Source of the DNA: Candidatus Methylomirabilota bacterium
GTDB lineage: Bacteria > Methylomirabilota > Methylomirabilia > Methylomirabilales > CSP1-5
Direction of reading: 5' to 3'
DNA: 24,955 nucleotides
NCBI GenBank assembly: GCA_023249165.1
Contig: JAHFDE010000009.1
Location: 1 to 24,955 of the forward strand
Shown: piece after piece, positions 1 to 7,079 of the stretch
Position numbering within the stretch: the stretch's first letter is position 1
Layout of the letters: every line of letters starts with the position of its first letter
The notes under the pieces: generated by a model
Seen by the model: the letters and a program-made list of their open reading frames with translations, nothing else
Databases searched by the model: none
What the model was told of the DNA's origin: nothing
Made by a program: the position numbers and the translations under genes

Positions 1-72
1 AGCGGGAAACGGGATTTGAACCCGCGACCCTCGCCTTGGCAAGGCGATGCTCTACCACTGAGCTATTCCCGC
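1..72 (-). tRNA. tRNA-Gly (anticodon GCC)
   Basis: Read on the minus strand, the sequence folds as a complete cloverleaf. The 7-bp acceptor stem is GCGGGAA/TTCCCGC, the D-arm is GCTC/GAGC, and the 5-bp anticodon stem TCGCC/GGCGA holds the loop TTGCCAA, giving anticodon GCC (glycine). The T-loop is TTCAAAT, and U is the discriminator at position 1. The window ends at the discriminator, so whether CCA is encoded cannot be seen. It has its own promoter upstream and is not simply the tail of the thrC transcript. Confidence 0.97.
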
Positions 73-94
73 CTGGAAAGAGGACCCACGAGAT

Positions 95-116
95 AAAAAC
101 GGCCTGGAAACCAGGC
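95..116 (-). promoter_or_regulatory. Terminator-like hairpin in the tRNA-Gly leader
   Basis: On the minus strand GCCTGG (116-111), loop TTT and CCAGGC (107-102) form a perfect 6-bp stem, followed after CG by five T residues (99-95). This looks like a small intrinsic terminator, yet it sits almost exactly where transcription from the promoter at 124-152 should begin. It is therefore more likely a 5'-end structure or processing signal than a working terminator. The segment CCAGGC recurs at 76-71, overlapping the first tRNA bases, so an alternative pairing is possible. Confidence 0.45.
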
Positions 117-123
117 GATTTAT

Positions 124-152
124 AACATACCGTCGCCCCCTACGCGAGTCAA
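124..152 (-). promoter_or_regulatory. Sigma-70-type promoter for tRNA-Gly
   Basis: The -35 element TTGACT (152-147) and the -10 element TATGTT (129-124) are separated by 17 bp, a near-ideal housekeeping arrangement. The predicted start is near position 117, about 45 bases before the tRNA. The rest of the 73-219 gap holds a leader hairpin and, just after the thrC stop, a weak GAGGG/CCCTC inverted repeat at 199-215 with no T-run, so no convincing thrC terminator is visible. Confidence 0.75.
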
Positions 153-219
153 GCCCTTTCTCGGTTTTCACGCGTCTCCACCGCTCCGATTTCTATTCGA
201 GGGCGTCTCACCCTCCCCA

Positions 220-1275
220 TCACCCGAGGCGCATGGCCCGGACGACCGCCTCCAGCTTCGCCTCCACGGTCTGAAGGGGGGGTGCAGACATCAGCGCCGT
301 CTGCGGATCCTTCAGACCATGGCCGGTGAGGACACAGACCACGCGGGCGCCGGCGGAGACCCTCCCCTCCCGACAATACTTCATGAGGCCCGCCACCGCC
401 GCTGCCGAGGCCGGCTCGCAATAGACGCCCTCACGCTCTGCCACCCGTCGGTAGGCGCTGAGGATCTCCTGATCCGACACGGTCCCAACCGCTCCCTGGG
501 ACTCCTCGATCGCCCCCAGGGCCGGCTTCCAGCTGGCCGGGTTGCCAATCCGAATAGCTGATGCGACGGTCTCGGGGTGCCGCACCACGCGCCCGAGGAC
601 CAGTGGGGCCGCTCCCTCGGCCTGCCAACCGATCATCCGGGGCAGAGTGCTGATCGCGCCCGCCTCCCGGTACTCCCGAAAGCCCTTCCAGTACGCACTG
701 ATGTTCCCGGCATTGCCGACCGGGATACACACGAGGTCGGGGCTCTCCCCGAGCTGCTCACAGACCTCAAAGGCGGCCGTCTTTTGCCCCTCGATGCGGA
801 ACGGGTTCACGGAATTCATCAGGGCGACCGGAAACCGCTCCGAGACCCCCCTGACGATCTCGAGGGCCTCGTCGAAGTTACCCTGAAGCTGGATGAGCGT
901 CGCTCCGTGCATGATCGCCTGCGAGAGTTTTCCGAGGGCGACGGCGCCCTGTGGAACGACCACAATGGCGCGGCACCCCGCGCGGGCGGCATACGCGGCC
1001 GTCGACGCAGAGGTGTTTCCGGTGGAGGCGCAGATCACCGCGGTCGCCCCTGCCTCCAGCGCCTTGCTGATGGCGACCGTCATCCCCCGATCCTTGAACG
1101 AGCCGGTGGGATTGGCCCCCTCAACTTTCAGGTAGAGCTCCACCCGGATCCCGAGGGTATCCGCGAGTCGCTCCGCCCGAATCAGGGGGGTATTTCCCTC
1201 GTACAGGGTGATGACCGGCGTCCTCTCTGTCACCGGCAAGAACTTCCGATACTGATGTATGACGCCGCGCCACAT
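220..1275 (-). CDS. thrC: Threonine synthase
   Basis: A 351-residue PLP enzyme that converts O-phosphohomoserine to threonine and phosphate, the last step of threonine synthesis in the cytosol. The motif GSFKDRG carries the PLP-binding lysine (K61), preceded by the substrate-binding region EGNTPL. PVGNAGN is the phosphate-binding glycine loop, and VLTGHGLKDP is the conserved C-terminal signature. Length fits the short, bacterial-type ThrC family rather than the longer yeast-like form. The start MWRGVI matches the usual family start, but no clear Shine-Dalgarno is seen because a heptamer repeat array comes to within about 10 bases of the ATG. It lies downstream of hom across a 199-bp gap and is probably in the same pathway unit. 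The homoserine kinase gene that normally acts between them is absent from this window. Confidence 0.96.
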   Translation of the reverse strand: MWRGVIHQYRKFLPVTERTPVITLYEGNTPLIRAERLADTLGIRVELYLKVEGANPTGSFKDRGMTVAISKALEAGATAVICASTGNTSASTAAYAARAGCRAIVVVPQGAVALGKLSQAIMHGATLIQLQGNFDEALEIVRGVSERFPVALMNSVNPFRIEGQKTAAFEVCEQLGESPDLVCIPVGNAGNISAYWKGFREYREAGAISTLPRMIGWQAEGAAPLVLGRVVRHPETVASAIRIGNPASWKPALGAIEESQGAVGTVSDQEILSAYRRVAEREGVYCEPASAAAVAGLMKYCREGRVSAGARVVCVLTGHGLKDPQTALMSAPPLQTVEAKLEAVVRAMRLG

Positions 1276-1285
1276 GGTCGTTAGT

Positions 1286-1470
1286 GTCCGATGTCCGACG
1301 TCCTATGTCCGAGGTCCGAGATCGATGTCGCCAGTCCGAAGTCCGATGTCTGGGGTCCGATGTCCTCAGTTCGGGGTCCGGTGTCCGATGTCCGATGTCC
1401 GAAGTCAGGAGGTAGACAAGTCACTCACGGTTCTCTTGCGACGTCGGACGTCGGACCTCGGACTTCGGAC
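1286..1470. repeat. Heptamer repeat array, unit GTCCGAN, with inverted copies
   Basis: From 1286 to 1410 the plus strand reads as 17 near-exact 7-bp units of the form GTCCGAN plus one 6-bp unit (1321-1326). The seventh base varies freely (T, C, G or A). After a 32-bp spacer, four units of the complement (NTCGGAC) run from 1443 to 1470. The two blocks can pair over about 28 bp with mismatches at each variable base, in more than one register. The array fills almost the whole 199-bp gap between hom and thrC, ending 4 bases from the hom stop codon and 10 bases from the thrC start codon. It is not a coding sequence because a 7-bp period breaks any reading frame. Function unknown. Confidence 0.9.
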
Positions 1471-1474
1471 ATCC

Positions 1475-2773
1475 TCAGGATTCTTCGACCCGGAGGCAGA
1501 CCGTCCTTCCCGACACCACGTCGAGGGCATCGATCTCTGCCAGCGCCCTGCGCATGGCCCCCTCTACCGCCTCGTGGGTCATCATCACGACCGGGACACT
1601 CGCCCGGGCATGCCGGCCCTTCTGGATCACCGAGGCGATCGAGATGTCGTGACTGCCCAGGATCCCCGAGACCTTCGAGAGGACCCCCGGCTTGTCGACA
1701 GCCATCACCCGGAGGTAATAGCGAGTCCGGACCTCAGCCATCGGCCTGATCTTCAGGCCCTCTTCGGCGATCGCCGGAATATGGGAGGGCCGCGACGGAC
1801 GCTGATAGAGGATGTTCTGGGCGATCTCGACGACGTCGCTCACCACGGCGCTCGCCGTGGGCATCTGGCCGGCCCCCCTGCCGTAAAACATCAGCGATCC
1901 GGTGGCGTCCCCGACGATGTAGACGGCGTTAAAGACACCACCCACGGAGGCGAGGAGATGGTCCTCGGGAATCAGGGTGGGATGGACCCTCACCTCGATC
2001 TCGCCGTCGGTCTCTTTCGCAATGGCCAAGAGCTTCACCCGGTACCCCAGCTCCTTCGCGTACTGGATGTCGTCCGGGTCGATCCCGCGGATTCCTTCCA
2101 CATGGATCGCGTTGAAGTCCACGGAGCCCCCGTAGGCGATGGAGGCCAGGATCTGGAGCTTGTGAGCCGCATCGATGCCATCGATGTCCAGGGACGGGTT
2201 CGCCTCGGCGTAGCCCTGGTCCTGCGCCTCTTTCAGGACCTCGGCGAACGGGGCCCCCAGCTCGGTCATCTTGGTCAGGATGTAGTTACATGTTCCGTTG
2301 ACAATACCCTCAATGGAGTGGATCCGGTTGGCCACCAGGCCCTCTCGGACGGCCCGGATGATTGGAATCCCCCCGCACACGCTGGCCTCAAACCCCAGAT
2401 CCACCCGCTTCTCGGCCGCCGCCCTGAACAGCTCGAGGCCATGGGTGGCCAGCAGGGCCTTGTTGGCGGTGACCAAGTGCTTGCCACTGCGCAGCGCGGC
2501 GAGACTCACCTCGCGGGCCGTCGTCGTCCCGCCGATCAGCTCGATGACGATGTCGATAGCGGGGTCCTCGATGATCTCGCGTGCGTCCGTCGTGAGGATC
2601 TTGGGGTCCACCTCGACATCCCTCGGCCTCGTGAGGTCGAGGTCGGCGATCCGTTTCAGTCGGAGCCGCGCGGCCAGGCGGCGCTGGAGCAGCGAGGCCT
2701 GCCCTTTCAGGAGCTTGACGACGCCCGTGCCGACCGTCCCGAAACCGACCAGACCGATGTTGATGGTCTTCAT
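1475..2773 (-). CDS. hom: Homoserine dehydrogenase (with ACT domain)
   Basis: A 432-residue monofunctional enzyme that reduces aspartate semialdehyde to homoserine with NAD(P)H, feeding threonine and methionine synthesis. The N-terminal Rossmann motif is GLVGFGTVGTG (residues 7-17). The conserved VTANKALLA contains K105 of the active-site region, and GIVNGTCNYIL plus DIDGIDAAHK form the catalytic domain. The last ~80 residues (YYLRVMAVDKPGVLSKVSGI onward) are an ACT domain, consistent with feedback control by threonine. The start ATG at 2773 is chosen because it follows GGGAGG at good spacing and gives the standard N-terminus; the frame is open further upstream inside purL, but that part is out-of-frame shadow. 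It starts 10 bases after the purL stop, so it is probably co-transcribed with the purine genes. Confidence 0.96.
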   Translation of the reverse strand: MKTINIGLVGFGTVGTGVVKLLKGQASLLQRRLAARLRLKRIADLDLTRPRDVEVDPKILTTDAREIIEDPAIDIVIELIGGTTTAREVSLAALRSGKHLVTANKALLATHGLELFRAAAEKRVDLGFEASVCGGIPIIRAVREGLVANRIHSIEGIVNGTCNYILTKMTELGAPFAEVLKEAQDQGYAEANPSLDIDGIDAAHKLQILASIAYGGSVDFNAIHVEGIRGIDPDDIQYAKELGYRVKLLAIAKETDGEIEVRVHPTLIPEDHLLASVGGVFNAVYIVGDATGSLMFYGRGAGQMPTASAVVSDVVEIAQNILYQRPSRPSHIPAIAEEGLKIRPMAEVRTRYYLRVMAVDKPGVLSKVSGILGSHDISIASVIQKGRHARASVPVVMMTHEAVEGAMRRALAEIDALDVVSGRTVCLRVEES

Positions 2774-2783
2774 TCGTCCTCCC

Positions 2784-5009
2784 TCACCCTTGACGAAGCA
2801 GGGTGGGCAGGGAGCCGCGCCAGGCCTGATCGAGAGCGGCCACGGGAAGATCCATCGTGAACGTTCGACCTGTACAGAGGAATCGGGAGCCCCCTGTTCG
2901 CCCGAGGATCGTGATCGGAACCGCATGGCGCAAGGCGATCGCCTCGAGTCTGCCGAGATCGGCTTCCCGCAGGGAGAAGAGAATCCGGGACTGGCCCTCA
3001 CCGAAGAGGAGGGCATCAGGCCGACCCGTCTCGGAAAGGTTGACCTCGACGCCAATGTGCCTTTCCGGCTCGCTGATACAACTTTCGGCTAACGCCACCG
3101 CGAGTCCCCCATCCGAGCAGTCGTGAGCCGATCGCACGAGGCCCGCCCGAATCGCCTCCAGACAGCATTGCTGGACCCGTCGCTCGAGATCCAGATCGAT
3201 CGTCGGGGGCCGGCCCTGGATCAAGCCGTGATAGACCTTGAGGTATTCACTCCCCCCCAACTCTTCCCGCGTCTGACCCAACAAGACCACGACGTCCCCT
3301 GCCCCCTTCCAGCCCGGCGTGGTGGCATGGTCAATGTGGGCGAGAATCCCCAGCATCCCGACGATCGGCGTGGGGAAGATAGCCTGTCCCATGGTCTCAT
3401 TATAGAAGCTCACATTGCCGCCGGTGACAGGCGTGCGCAGGGCGCGGCAGGCTTCGGCCATGCCGCGGACCGCCTCGGCAAACTGCCACATGATCTCGGG
3501 CCGCGTGGGGTCTCCGAAATTGAGACAGTTGGTGATCGCGACCGGCTCTGCGCCGCTTGTCACGACGTTCCGGGCCGCCTCGGCCACCGCGATCATTCCG
3601 CCGACACAGGGATCCAGAAAAACATACCTGCCGTTGCCGTCCATGGCCAGCGCAATACCCCGCTCGGTTCCCTTGAGGCGGAGCACCACGGCATCGGCGC
3701 CCGGGCCGACGACCGTGTTCAGAAAGAGCATGTGGTCGTACCGCTCCCACACGGTCGCCTTGCAGGCGATGGTGGGGGAGGCCAACAGCCGCAAGAGCAC
3801 TTCCCCGCACTCCCGCGGCAGGGGGATCTGATGGAGGTCGAGGCGCTGGACCTCATCTTGCCAGGCGGGCCGGACAGCCGGTCGGCGGTAGACCGGGGCA
3901 TCCGCCACGAGCCCCTTGACCGGGATCTCCGCCATGACCCGCTTGCCGTCCCGGACCCGCATCAGCCCGTCGGCCGTCACCCGGCCCACGACCACCGCAT
4001 CCAGATCGTACCGCGCAAAGATCTTCTGCACGATCCGCTCGGCCCCCTCCCGCGCCACCAGCAGCATTCGCTCCTGAGATTCAGACAGCATCACCTCGTA
4101 AGGTGTCATCCCCTCTTCCCGCCGCGGCACGAGCCGGACGTCGATCTCCACGCCGGTCCCTCCGCGGCTGGCCATCTCGCAGCTCGAACAGGTGAGGCCG
4201 GCCGCCCCCATGTCCTGAATGCCGACCAGCGCATCGGTCCGCATCAGCTCCAGGCAGGCCTCGATCAACAGCTTCTCCCGGAAGGGATCCCCCACCTGCA
4301 CCGTGGGGCGGCGTTCCTCACTCTTCTCATCGAAGGTTTCCGAAGCCATGGTGGCACCGTGAATGCCGTCCCGACCGGTCTTGGCCCCCACGTAGAAGAC
4401 CGGGTTGCCGATCCCGCCCGCGCGGCCATAGAAGAGCTTGTCGACCGGGGCGATCCCGAGGCACAGGACATTGACCAGGGGGTTTCCGCTGTAGCACTCG
4501 GCAAAGCACACCTCGCCTCCGACGGTGGGAACCCCCACGGCGTTGCCGTACCCCGAGATCCCAGCCACCACGCCGCCCATGAGATACCGGTTCCGCGCGT
4601 CGGCCAGGGGGCCGAAGCGGAGGGAATCGAGCAGCGCAATCGGACGGGCGCCCATAGTGAAGATGTCCCGGATGATCCCACCCACGCCGGTAGCCGCGCC
4701 CTGGTACGGCTCAATGAACGAAGGGTGATTGTGACTCTCCACCTTAAAGACGGCAGCGAGGCCGTCCCCCAGATCGACCACCCCGGCGTTCTCCCCCGGC
4801 CCTTGCAGGACGGCAGGGCCGGAGGTGGGAAGGGTCTGGAGATGCACCTTGGAGCTCTTGTAGCTACAGTGCTCCGACCACATGACCGAGAAGATCCCCA
4901 GCTCCGTATAGGTCGGCTCACGCCCCAGGATGGCCACGACCTGCTCGTACTCCTCCCGCGTCAAGTTGTGCGCGGCAATGATCTCTTGAGTGATGGTCGA
5001 CTCTTTCAT
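2784..5009 (-). CDS. purL: Phosphoribosylformylglycinamidine synthase, PurL subunit
   Basis: The 741-residue synthetase subunit of FGAM synthase, step four of purine synthesis. It uses ATP and ammonia to convert FGAR to FGAM. The length marks it as small-type PurL, which needs separate PurQ and PurS partners, both encoded immediately upstream. Recognisable motifs are MWSEHCSYK near residue 45, VESHNHPS, GVGGIIRD, GIQDMGAAGLTCS, TGGNVSFYNET and, toward the C-terminus, HDCSDGGLAVALAE. The gene starts 4 bases after purQ ends and has no strong Shine-Dalgarno, which suggests translational coupling to purQ. Confidence 0.97.
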   Translation of the reverse strand: MKESTITQEIIAAHNLTREEYEQVVAILGREPTYTELGIFSVMWSEHCSYKSSKVHLQTLPTSGPAVLQGPGENAGVVDLGDGLAAVFKVESHNHPSFIEPYQGAATGVGGIIRDIFTMGARPIALLDSLRFGPLADARNRYLMGGVVAGISGYGNAVGVPTVGGEVCFAECYSGNPLVNVLCLGIAPVDKLFYGRAGGIGNPVFYVGAKTGRDGIHGATMASETFDEKSEERRPTVQVGDPFREKLLIEACLELMRTDALVGIQDMGAAGLTCSSCEMASRGGTGVEIDVRLVPRREEGMTPYEVMLSESQERMLLVAREGAERIVQKIFARYDLDAVVVGRVTADGLMRVRDGKRVMAEIPVKGLVADAPVYRRPAVRPAWQDEVQRLDLHQIPLPRECGEVLLRLLASPTIACKATVWERYDHMLFLNTVVGPGADAVVLRLKGTERGIALAMDGNGRYVFLDPCVGGMIAVAEAARNVVTSGAEPVAITNCLNFGDPTRPEIMWQFAEAVRGMAEACRALRTPVTGGNVSFYNETMGQAIFPTPIVGMLGILAHIDHATTPGWKGAGDVVVLLGQTREELGGSEYLKVYHGLIQGRPPTIDLDLERRVQQCCLEAIRAGLVRSAHDCSDGGLAVALAESCISEPERHIGVEVNLSETGRPDALLFGEGQSRILFSLREADLGRLEAIALRHAVPITILGRTGGSRFLCTGRTFTMDLPVAALDQAWRGSLPTLLRQG

Positions 5010-5013
5010 ACGA

Positions 5014-5724
5014 TCACCGGGACATGGGGGAGGCCGTTCGACCAGAGCGCACGATCGACTCGAACAGGAGAAGGCCGCTGGTCGACCCGAGCAGGGCTTC
5101 CGCGGCTCGCTCCGGGTGCGGCATCAGGCCGAGGACGTTTCTCCCTTCGTTACAGACGCCAGCGATATTGTCCAGGGACCCGTTGGGGTTCGCTCCATCG
5201 GTAATCTCCCCGCCCGTTGTCGCATAGCGCAAGATGACCTGGCCCTTCTCGTTGAGCTGCCGCAGGGTTTCAGGGTCAACGTAGTAGCGCCCCTCGTTGT
5301 GATTGATGGGGACACGGAGGACCTGACCCGGGCGGCACGCGGTGGTGAAGGGTGTCGCCGTGTTCTCGACGCGGACGTGGACATGGCGACAGATGAAGGC
5401 AAGGCTCGTGTTTCTGAGGAGCGCCCCCGGCAAGAGTCCGGCCTCGCACAGCACCTGAAATCCATTGCAGATGCCGAGGATCAGTCCGCCGTCTTCAGCG
5501 TGCCGCTCCACCGCCTTCATGACCGGCGAGAATCGCGCAATCGCCCCAGTGCGCAGATAGTCTCCGTGGGCGAAGCCCCCCGGCAGGATGAGGCAGTCGT
5601 AGTCCTTGAGATCCTTCTCTTTATGCCAGATGAGATCCGCCTGCTGCCCCAGGACCCTTTCAACCACCCACTGGCAGTCCAGCTCGCAGTTGGACCCGGG
5701 AAAGACGATGATCCCGAATCGCAC
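5014..5724 (-). CDS. purQ: Phosphoribosylformylglycinamidine synthase, PurQ glutaminase subunit
   Basis: A 236-residue class I glutamine amidotransferase that supplies ammonia to PurL. The catalytic triad is visible: the nucleophile C86 in GICNGFQ, and H203 and E205 in MPHPER. The oxyanion-hole segment LPGGFAHGDYLR is near residue 50. Start is GTG directly after the purS stop codon (TAG-GTG), preceded by GGAGG with a 5-base spacer that lies inside the 3' end of purS, so purS and purQ are tightly coupled. The roughly equimolar FGAM synthase complex of PurL, PurQ and PurS explains the gene order. Confidence 0.97.
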   Translation of the reverse strand: MRFGIIVFPGSNCELDCQWVVERVLGQQADLIWHKEKDLKDYDCLILPGGFAHGDYLRTGAIARFSPVMKAVERHAEDGGLILGICNGFQVLCEAGLLPGALLRNTSLAFICRHVHVRVENTATPFTTACRPGQVLRVPINHNEGRYYVDPETLRQLNEKGQVILRYATTGGEITDGANPNGSLDNIAGVCNEGRNVLGLMPHPERAAEALLGSTSGLLLFESIVRSGRTASPMSR

Positions 5725-5973
5725 CTAACCCTCCTCCAGCTCGAACCGATAGTCCTCGATCACCGGGTTCGCCAGGAGTTTCTTACACATCTGCTCCACG
5801 CGCTTCGAGGCCTCTTCGCGGCTGACCCCGTTGAGGGTAACCACCATGAATTTCCCAACCCGCACATCCTTCACCCCGGCAAACCCGAGCGTCTCCAGGG
5901 CGCCCCGCACGGTCTCCCCCTGCGGATCGAGCACCCCCTTCTTTAGCGTCACATACACCTTCGCGCGTATCAT
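5725..5973 (-). CDS. purS: Phosphoribosylformylglycinamidine synthase, PurS subunit
   Basis: An 82-residue small subunit that bridges PurL and PurQ and helps channel ammonia. The sequence begins MIRAKVYVTLKKGVLDPQG and contains the VRVGKFMVV strand, typical of PurS; length is normal. The ATG at 5973 abuts a GTCAGCN heptamer array, so the ribosome-binding region is made of repeat-derived sequence (GAGAAGCTGAC before ATG) with only a weak GAGAAG element. It is the first gene of the tight purS-purQ-purL block and is separated from purC by 332 bp. Confidence 0.95.
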   Translation of the reverse strand: MIRAKVYVTLKKGVLDPQGETVRGALETLGFAGVKDVRVGKFMVVTLNGVSREEASKRVEQMCKKLLANPVIEDYRFELEEG

Positions 5974-6048
5974 GTCAGCTTCTCAGCAGTCAGCGGTCAA
6001 CTGTCACCAAATTCCCAAGCTGTCAGCTGTCGGCTATCAGCTGTCAGC
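5974..6048. repeat. Heptamer repeat array, unit NGTCAGC
   Basis: On the plus strand about nine degenerate copies of NGTCAGC run from the purS start codon to 6048, for example TGTCAGC, AGTCAGC, GGTCAAC, TGTCACC, then TGTCAGC, TGTCGGC, TATCAGC, TGTCAGC. Period is 7 bp except for one 8-bp unit and a 12-bp interruption (6009-6020) containing AAATTCCC. The unit AGCTGTCAGCT is nearly self-complementary, so neighbouring units can form short hairpins in RNA or DNA. Confidence 0.8.
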
Positions 6049-6297
6049 ATTAGACCCCCTGGATCGCGGCGAGGGGAGGGCCGACCGCGGAGGCCGGCGC
6101 AACTCGCGCCCCGGCTGACCAGCCGACGACCGCGAGACACTCACGACCACCCGAAAGCGAATGGGCGCTGTCCAATCATCCGACCGCAACAAGATCCCCG
6201 TCACGATTAGTAACGGCTGCGAAGGGGCAACCACCATAAGCTGTTGCGCCAACGACGCGGAGGGCTTTCCCGAGCCTCCCTCCCTCCAGCTGTCAGC
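6017..6297. other. Gene-free 281-bp segment between 8-bp direct repeats
   Basis: The purC-purS gap (5974-6305) contains no convincing gene. Its central part is bounded by identical AAATTCCC at 6009-6016 and 6298-6305. Just inside these, both ends carry AGCTGTCAGC, which reads as an imperfect inverted repeat GCTGWCAGCTG because the motif is quasi-palindromic. This could be a small insertion with an 8-bp target duplication, or simply two parts of the same heptamer array. A GCGC-AACTC-GCGC dyad is seen near 6098-6110. A 71-codon minus-strand frame (6037-6252, TTG start) has no Shine-Dalgarno and no recognised similarity. Confidence 0.35.
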
Positions 6298-6328
6298 AAA
6301 TTCCCTCAGGGTTTCTGCCGACTGCCGA
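6291..6328. repeat. Outlying heptamers of the GTCAGC family overlapping purC
   Basis: TGTCAGC at 6291-6297 is followed, inside the 3' end of purC, by two copies of CTGCCGA (6315-6328). On the minus strand these read as tandem GTCGGCA, the inverted counterpart of the GTCAGCN/GTCGGCN units at 5974-6048. The family therefore occurs in opposite orientation on either side of the 240-bp centre of the gap. Confidence 0.6.
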
Positions 6329-7070
6329 CGGCTCGACTGAGCTCGCCGAAGTCCGCGGACAGCTGGCTGCCGGTTATGCGCCGATACACCTCCTGATACG
6401 CCTCCTCGACCTTGCCGAGATCCCTGCGGAACCGGTCCTTATCCATCTTCTCCAGCGTCTCCTTATCCCAGAGGCGGCATCCATCAGGGGTGATCTCGTC
6501 GCCGAGCAAGAGCTGCCGCCGATGGCGCCCGAACTCGAGCTTGAAGTCCACCAGGATCAGCCCGCGCTTATCGAGAAACTTGCGGAGCAGGTTATTCACG
6601 ACGAGGGCCCGTTTCCGGATGGCCCTCACCTCCCGGGGCGTAGCGAGGCCCAACAACCGGACATGATCGTCGTTGATCATCGGATCTCCGAGGGCATCGT
6701 CCTTGTAGAAGAACTCGAGCACGGGCGCTGGCAGGGGCTTCCCCTCGGGGAGACCCAGCCGCTTGGAGAGCGAGCCGGCACTGATATTCCGGATCACCAC
6801 CTCGATCTTGATGATCGCGAGCCTCTTCACGAGCATCTCGCGGTCGTTCAGCTGCTTCACAAAGTGGGTCCGGACGCCGCGGCGCTCCAGGTACGTGAAC
6901 AGGACCGAGGAGATCCGATTATTATAGACCCCCTTCTGCTCAATGATCCCCCGCTTCTGGGCGTTGAAGGCCGTTGCCTCATCCTTGAAGTACTGGATCA
7001 GGAGATCCGGGTCGTCGGTCTCGTACAGGATCTTGGCCTTGCCCTCGTAGATCTTCGTCCGCCGCTCCAT
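6306..7070 (-). CDS. purC: Phosphoribosylaminoimidazole-succinocarboxamide synthase
   Basis: A 254-residue SAICAR synthetase that ligates aspartate to CAIR using ATP, in purine synthesis. Family motifs are the N-terminal KIYEGKAKILY, EVVIRNISAGS around residue 90-100, VDFKLEFG, and GDEITPDGCRLWD followed by KDRFRRDLG. Homologues of this type usually end soon after the EEAYQEVYRRITG helix, at about 235-240 residues. Here about 20 further residues (SQLSADFGELS...RQKP) follow, and the last part is encoded by GTCGGCA heptamers of the adjacent repeat, so this tail looks repeat-derived. ATG at 7070 lies 9 bases after the purB stop and is preceded by AGGGAAG. Confidence 0.96.
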   Translation of the reverse strand: MERRTKIYEGKAKILYETDDPDLLIQYFKDEATAFNAQKRGIIEQKGVYNNRISSVLFTYLERRGVRTHFVKQLNDREMLVKRLAIIKIEVVIRNISAGSLSKRLGLPEGKPLPAPVLEFFYKDDALGDPMINDDHVRLLGLATPREVRAIRKRALVVNNLLRKFLDKRGLILVDFKLEFGRHRRQLLLGDEITPDGCRLWDKETLEKMDKDRFRRDLGKVEEAYQEVYRRITGSQLSADFGELSRAVGSRQKP

Positions 7071-7079
7071 GCCGCTTCC

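Noticed and set aside
23..33. CGTGACGCC-like or other short palindromes around the tRNA as an integration (attachment) site
   Set aside because: tRNA genes are common integration targets, but no integrase, no repeated tRNA 3' end and no foreign genes are visible; the 3' side lies outside the window.
1286..1470. CRISPR array
   Set aside because: Units are 7 bp without spacers and occur in both orientations; no cas genes are nearby.
1259..2860. A plus-strand frame of 533 codons opposite hom
   Set aside because: It is antisense to a well-supported gene and begins within the heptamer array. High GC content gives long stop-free antisense frames; the translation has no recognisable domain.
2774..3055. 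N-terminal 94-residue extension of homoserine dehydrogenase
   Set aside because: It lies entirely over the end of purL and lacks similarity; ATG at 2773 has a good Shine-Dalgarno and the normal start.
3123..5204. A plus-strand frame of 693 codons opposite purL and purQ
   Set aside because: Same artefact: low-complexity His/Arg/Pro/Asp-rich translation, no family resemblance, fully antisense to purL.
6037..6252. A 71-codon minus-strand frame in the purC-purS gap
   Set aside because: It needs a TTG start, has no Shine-Dalgarno, takes its stop from the repeat array and resembles nothing I recognise.
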